Positions 6,659 to 9,693 of a DNA stretch of 9,693 nt are shown here, in pieces. The DNA is from an uncultured Bacillota bacterium (GTDB taxonomy: Bacteria; Bacillota; Clostridia; Peptostreptococcales; Anaerovoracaceae). The stretch is from the NCBI GenBank assembly GCA_946546075.1, contig CAMNNV010000035.1, forward strand, positions 1-9,693, given 5' to 3'. Every line of letters starts with the position of its first letter. Position 1 is the first letter of the stretch. The notes under the pieces are model-generated. The model was not told the DNA's origin. It ran no database searches and saw only the letters and a list, made by a program, of their open reading frames with translations. A program made the translations under genes and the position numbers.

Positions 6659-7882
6659 TTATCTGTCATCTCCTTCTGATGGCTTTACTTTATCGAGCAG
6701 CATCTGGAAGTCCTTCTTCTTCCATATCACAGGTACCGGATAGGTCGGGTTGGCTTCCGCAATGGCTCGTTTGATGATTTCCGGATAATCTTTTGTCTCC
6801 AGTTGTTCTACTTTGTCCGGTATGCCCATGGCATTTTCCATCCTGCGGATCTCCGTCAGGAACAGCTTCGCTGCTTCCTCCTCCGGCATCTCTTGTTCTG
6901 CCGGCACAAGTCCTGCCGCTGCTGCCAGTTCTGCCAGTTTACCGTGGATGGTGCTCCCGTACTGCTCCATGACGTAAGGCAAAAGGATCGCTACGGTCCT
7001 GCCGTGAGGAAGATCGTAGATGCCGCCTATCGCATGGGCTACCGCATGGACGTATCCCACGAAATTGTTGGTGAATGCTACGCCTGCATAGTAGGATCCC
7101 CGGAGCATGTTCTCTCTTGCCTCTCTGTCATCGCCGTGCTCCCAGGCCTGCTCCAGATTCTCGAATATGAGTTTCACTGCAGCAAGGGACATCTGCTTTA
7201 CCCTGGCAGATGCATAGAGATTCGTATAGGCCTCCACTGCATGGGTCAGCGCATCGAATCCCGAAGTCGCCGTCATGTCAGGCGAGAGGGACACGGTGAG
7301 CTCCGGATCCAAAACAGCATACCTCGGTATGAGGAATGGATCGCTGATGGCGTATTTATAGTGGACGCCGTCCACCGTATCTGTTATGACGGCTGCGGCC
7401 GTTGCTTCAGATCCTGTGCCGGCCGTTGTCGGTACGGCGTACAGATCCGGGATCGGGTGTCTGACGTTGAGGATACCCTTTAATTTGGCGATGGATCTGT
7501 GAGGCTTCACGACTCTGGCAAGGGCTGCCTTGGCACTGTCGATGACGCTTCCTCCGCCTACTGCTACCATGGCCTCGCATTCTTCGTCGTTATAAAGAGC
7601 CGCCATCTCCTCCACGCACTCTACCGTGGGATCCGGCATTACCTTGTCGAAGACGACCACCTTGATCCCTGCGTGTTCCAGTTCCTCAAAGAAAAGGGAC
7701 AAAGTGCCCCTTTTGATCGTTCCTGCTGTAGTCGCAAGCATGATACAGGTCTTCTCTGTCGCTTTGAGCCTGAGGATGACGTCGTAGAGACGCCCTTTAC
7801 CCACGAGGAGTTCCGGCTCTTTGCTCATGATACCTGAGGTGCTGGTGAGCACCCTTTGTAATACTCTGGAATATGGATCCAT
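6659..7882 (-). CDS. Iron-containing alcohol dehydrogenase
   Basis: A 407-residue group III (iron-activated) alcohol dehydrogenase that interconverts alcohols and aldehydes with NAD(P)H in the cytoplasm (family knowledge). The N-terminal nucleotide-binding domain has GGGSVID (109-115) and PTTAGTGSEAT (151-161). The C-terminal helical domain has all four metal ligands at the spacing seen in lactaldehyde reductase FucO: Asp210 and His214 (SGFDALTHAVEAY), His279 (VHAVAHAIGG) and His293 (LPHGR). His283, the conserved active-site His, is also present. An N-terminal stretch of about 20 residues precedes the usual start of the fold, so an internal ATG (residue 19, MSKEPELLVGKG) is an alternative start. 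The ATG at 7882 is 1 base after the DUF1887 stop, with GGAG 16 bases upstream, which suggests coupled translation. Substrate class (butanol, propanediol, lactaldehyde or other) is not readable. Confidence 0.92.
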   Translation of the reverse strand: MDPYSRVLQRVLTSTSGIMSKEPELLVGKGRLYDVILRLKATEKTCIMLATTAGTIKRGTLSLFFEELEHAGIKVVVFDKVMPDPTVECVEEMAALYNDEECEAMVAVGGGSVIDSAKAALARVVKPHRSIAKLKGILNVRHPIPDLYAVPTTAGTGSEATAAAVITDTVDGVHYKYAISDPFLIPRYAVLDPELTVSLSPDMTATSGFDALTHAVEAYTNLYASARVKQMSLAAVKLIFENLEQAWEHGDDREARENMLRGSYYAGVAFTNNFVGYVHAVAHAIGGIYDLPHGRTVAILLPYVMEQYGSTIHGKLAELAAAAGLVPAEQEMPEEEAAKLFLTEIRRMENAMGIPDKVEQLETKDYPEIIKRAIAEANPTYPVPVIWKKKDFQMLLDKVKPSEGDDR

Positions 7883-7884
7883 AT
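7871..7884. repeat. 14-bp perfect palindrome over the alcohol dehydrogenase start codon
   Basis: ATATGGATCCATAT is self-complementary. It includes the ATG of the dehydrogenase gene and the last base of the preceding stop codon. It may be chance, a weak operator or a dimerising RNA element; with no loop it is a poor intramolecular hairpin. Confidence 0.4.
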
Positions 7885-9092
7885 CAGTCTATGTTATGCT
7901 CCGTATGTTTCTTATCTTCAACTTTCATGATGGTCCTGAGTCTGGCGACGACATCGCCTCGCTCAAGTTCCTCTCTGTCGATCACGGCGATGCCCAGTCT
8001 TGCTGCCCTGTGGCGCATGGCCGCATTGCAGTACTCCGTCGTCACGATGGCCGCCTTGGCGCCCTTGCCGCCGAACCGATCTCTCAGGATCGAAAGTTCG
8101 TTCAGCGCGTAGGTGCCCACCTCGCAGGCTTTGCAGCTGATGAAGATCGGAACTACGCCTCTCGTGGCTACGACGTCGATCTCATTGGAGATGCTGTCGC
8201 GGCTCACGGTGCCGTCCCAGTCCACGACGGCGGAGCTGATGATATCGTCAAATATCTGGGCATCCTTGCACATTTTGTACATATAAAGCTCCAGAACGCT
8301 TCCCACGTCGCGCAGCCAGGTCCTGGTCCAGTCGTCTTTGAATGTGAAGCTGACGCTTTCTTCCGGAACGATCTTGAGATCCTTGATGAATCCCAGTTTC
8401 TCGAAGTCGCTCAGGAAACCCTGGTCCGCCTTGATCCTTCCGCCCTGCTCGCCTTTCTGGTAGTAGCTGCCCTTCACATCCAGACTGTAATTGCCTTCGC
8501 TGTCGGCTCTTGAGATCCTCTGCATGAAGCTGATGTTTCTCGGCCATCTCCTTCTGTGACGCAGGAAGATCTTGAAGAAAGCATCGTACACGCCCATGTA
8601 GCTGGACAGGATGTTGTTATCCACACGGCCTTTGCGCATGCTGCCTCCGGCCATGAGGAAAAAGTCTTCCACCTTGTACTCCAGATCGCAGACTTTGCCG
8701 TCTGCGGAGCTGACACCGTTGATGTCGTAGAAACTGTTTCTCTTTCGTGAGTAGGTGAATGCCGGTGTGCCCGTTTCTTTGCAGAACATGCCTGCTGCGA
8801 AGAGCTCGGCGTCCGTACCTCCGGTGACGTCCATGGCGCAGTCTTCGTGGCCCGCTGCGATCTCGCAGAGCTGCTTGTAGATCTTGTCGGACTTATACAT
8901 GCTGCATTCCACGAATTTCAGCTGGATATCCAGACCCCTGTGGGCGAAAAATTCTTTTAATTTGTTCTGTATGTTCTTATCCGATGCGATCTCATGTGTA
9001 CAAAGGTATACCGCTGTCTCCGGCCGGAAGGTCTCCGGTCCGATGACGTTCTCGATCGCTCTCTCATCGTATAGTTCTATGAGGGTCTTCAC
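7884..9092 (-). CDS. DUF1887 family protein: CARF-like domain plus PD-(D/E)XK-like nuclease (Card1/Can2-related)
   Basis: A 402-residue soluble protein. The N-terminus (MKTLIELYDERAIENVIG) and the CARF-type loop DVTGGTDAELFAAG (88-101) match the DUF1887 family, in which a Rossmann-like CARF domain senses cyclic oligoadenylate. The C-terminal third has restriction-endonuclease-like features: Glu268 in a helix (GSVLELYMY), NEIDVVAT with Asp306, then PIFISCKAC with Lys321. Between them (~150-260) lies a basic winged-helix-like linker (FLRHRRRWPR). Card1 and Can2 are cA4-activated nucleases in type III CRISPR systems (family knowledge). Here the residue two before the Lys is Ser319, not the canonical Glu, so the catalytic site may be altered. 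The start is GTG 9092 with GAGAGG 7 bases upstream; the next Met is residue 65, inside the CARF fold. It lies 24 bases after a probable surface-protein gene and 1 base before the dehydrogenase gene. Family assignment is firm; a CRISPR role is unsupported by the window. Confidence 0.85.
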   Translation of the reverse strand: MKTLIELYDERAIENVIGPETFRPETAVYLCTHEIASDKNIQNKLKEFFAHRGLDIQLKFVECSMYKSDKIYKQLCEIAAGHEDCAMDVTGGTDAELFAAGMFCKETGTPAFTYSRKRNSFYDINGVSSADGKVCDLEYKVEDFFLMAGGSMRKGRVDNNILSSYMGVYDAFFKIFLRHRRRWPRNISFMQRISRADSEGNYSLDVKGSYYQKGEQGGRIKADQGFLSDFEKLGFIKDLKIVPEESVSFTFKDDWTRTWLRDVGSVLELYMYKMCKDAQIFDDIISSAVVDWDGTVSRDSISNEIDVVATRGVVPIFISCKACEVGTYALNELSILRDRFGGKGAKAAIVTTEYCNAAMRHRAARLGIAVIDREELERGDVVARLRTIMKVEDKKHTEHNID

Positions 9093-9099
9093 GTGATGT

Positions 9100-9105
9100 C
9101 CTCTC
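9100..9105 (-). promoter_or_regulatory. Ribosome binding site deciding the GTG start of the DUF1887 gene
   Basis: GAGAGG on the minus strand ends 7 bases before GTG 9092. No ATG start is available nearby, and the GTG gives the family's conserved N-terminus. Confidence 0.65.
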
Positions 9106-9116
9106 TTCTGATTTGA

Positions 9117-9693
9117 TTATTCTCCGCCCAGATCGGAAGCTGTGCTTGTGCTGATGGCTTCGTATGTTCCTGTCGGCGCCTGCACTTCACCGCCGCTTGC
9201 GGAAGTGACATTGATGGATCCGTCTTCATTTACTGTATAATTGATCGTTATGGTGAATTTGTCACCGTACTGTCTGACGGAATACTTGATGTGGCTGTCG
9301 TCCACCTCTGTTACCGTACCGGTCGGGGCTTCTGTGCCGTCTTCCATGTAGTATCCTGTGCCCTTATAGGTCAGGTTCGGTGCCTGGCTCGTATCCACCA
9401 TCTCGGACATCGGTCCGCCTGCATAGCAGTACATGAATTCGATCGGAAGTGTGACGGACGTTCCCTTCTCTGCGATGAGGAGGCACGTTATGGCAAGTTC
9501 CCCTTCCGTCTCGCTGATGTGGCGGTACCACTGCGGCATCGTGATGGCAGAAGGTTTCGTCTCTTCCGGCTTCTCCTTCAGTTTGCCCACGGTGTAGAGA
9601 TATTCTGTATTCGTCACCGCGATGTCGGCCGCCTCTGCGGCTGCCTGATCGTATGTGGCAGATATCTTGACGACGTCTCCCTCCGAAAGTCCA
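9117..9693 (-). CDS. C-terminal part of an unrecognised, probably cell-surface protein; start beyond the right edge
   Basis: The frame is open to the window edge, giving at least 191 residues. A GTG at 9617 is not a convincing start because the coding continues upstream without a break (GLSEGDVVKISATYD, then an Ala-rich stretch). I do not recognise a catalytic family. The visible part is acidic, rich in Thr, Ser, Gly and Tyr, poor in Lys/Arg and Cys, has no transmembrane helix, and alternates polar and hydrophobic residues as in beta-sheets (KFTITINYTVNEDGSINVT). APTGT occurs twice near the end (EAPTGTVTE and QAPTGTYEA). The GLSEGDVVKISATYD...YLYTVGKL segment loosely resembles repeated beta-domains in Gram-positive membrane-anchored zinc-ribbon proteins; this is memory of a pattern, not a search. 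No sorting signal follows. It ends 24 bases before the DUF1887 gene with no terminator, so the two are probably cotranscribed. Confidence 0.7.
   Translation of the reverse strand, partial: GLSEGDVVKISATYDQAAAEAADIAVTNTEYLYTVGKLKEKPEETKPSAITMPQWYRHISETEGELAITCLLIAEKGTSVTLPIEFMYCYAGGPMSEMVDTSQAPNLTYKGTGYYMEDGTEAPTGTVTEVDDSHIKYSVRQYGDKFTITINYTVNEDGSINVTSASGGEVQAPTGTYEAISTSTASDLGGE

Noticed and set aside
6803..7483. A 226-residue plus-strand frame opposite the alcohol dehydrogenase
   Set aside because: Cys/Arg/His-rich shadow; the opposite strand has all metal-binding and nucleotide-binding motifs.
7821..8513. A 230-residue plus-strand frame opposite the DUF1887 gene
   Set aside because: It is a mirror of the coding strand with no ribosome site and no recognisable motif.
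9117..9617. A complete small gene of 166 residues starting at GTG 9617
   Set aside because: Coding character continues upstream without a stop to the window edge and there is no ribosome site before 9617, so it is treated as the end of a longer gene.
7884..9693. Possible CRISPR array or cas genes next to the CARF protein
   Set aside because: No regularly spaced direct repeats and no Cas-type motifs were seen in the window.

Overview
The window looks like the chromosome of an anaerobic Bacillota species, most likely a gut-type Clostridia (Lachnospiraceae or a relative). The reasons are the families present (clostridial-style MATE transporter, ThrH, O-acetylhomoserine sulfhydrylase, long aminopeptidase P, tandem-YdcZ transporter), strong AAGGAG ribosome sites, AT-rich sigma-70-type promoters and moderately GC-rich coding sequence. 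This is inferred by eye; no database search was possible. There are no rRNA or tRNA genes, no insertion sequence and no CRISPR repeats. Coding density is very high and no gene-free stretch exceeds about 80 bases.

Layout. Bases 1-2007 read rightward: the 3' part of an aminopeptidase P gene (its start lies left of the window), then thrH, which has its own extended -10 promoter and a strong ribosome site. thrH ends at a double stop followed by a GC-rich hairpin (2029-2050). This hairpin is the meeting point with a leftward gene cluster and probably terminates transcription from both sides. Bases 2062-9693 hold seven genes, all leftward. In transcription order these are: the C-terminal part of an unrecognised, probably cell-surface protein (runs off the right edge); a DUF1887 protein with an N-terminal CARF-like domain and a C-terminal PD-(D/E)XK-like nuclease domain; an iron-dependent alcohol dehydrogenase; a MATE efflux pump; an O-acetylhomoserine sulfhydrylase (MetY type); a drug/metabolite transporter made of two YdcZ domains; and an alpha/beta hydrolase. 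Intergenic gaps are 24, 1, 5, 77, 3 and 12 bases, so this is one operon or two. The 77-base gap before metY carries a promoter-like sequence, so metY, the DMT transporter and the hydrolase may form their own unit.

How the genes may work together. thrH and metY both handle activated homoserine or phosphoserine, so the two converging units share an amino-acid theme around serine, homoserine and methionine. The MATE and DMT carriers and the hydrolase are generic small-molecule functions whose substrates cannot be read from sequence. The outlier is the CARF-nuclease gene. This family is best known as the Card1/Can2 effectors switched on by cyclic oligoadenylate in type III CRISPR defence, but here it sits in a metabolic-looking operon with no CRISPR gene in sight, directly behind a probable surface protein. 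It also appears to have Ser-x-Lys where canonical family members have Glu-x-Lys. It is the most interesting item in the window.
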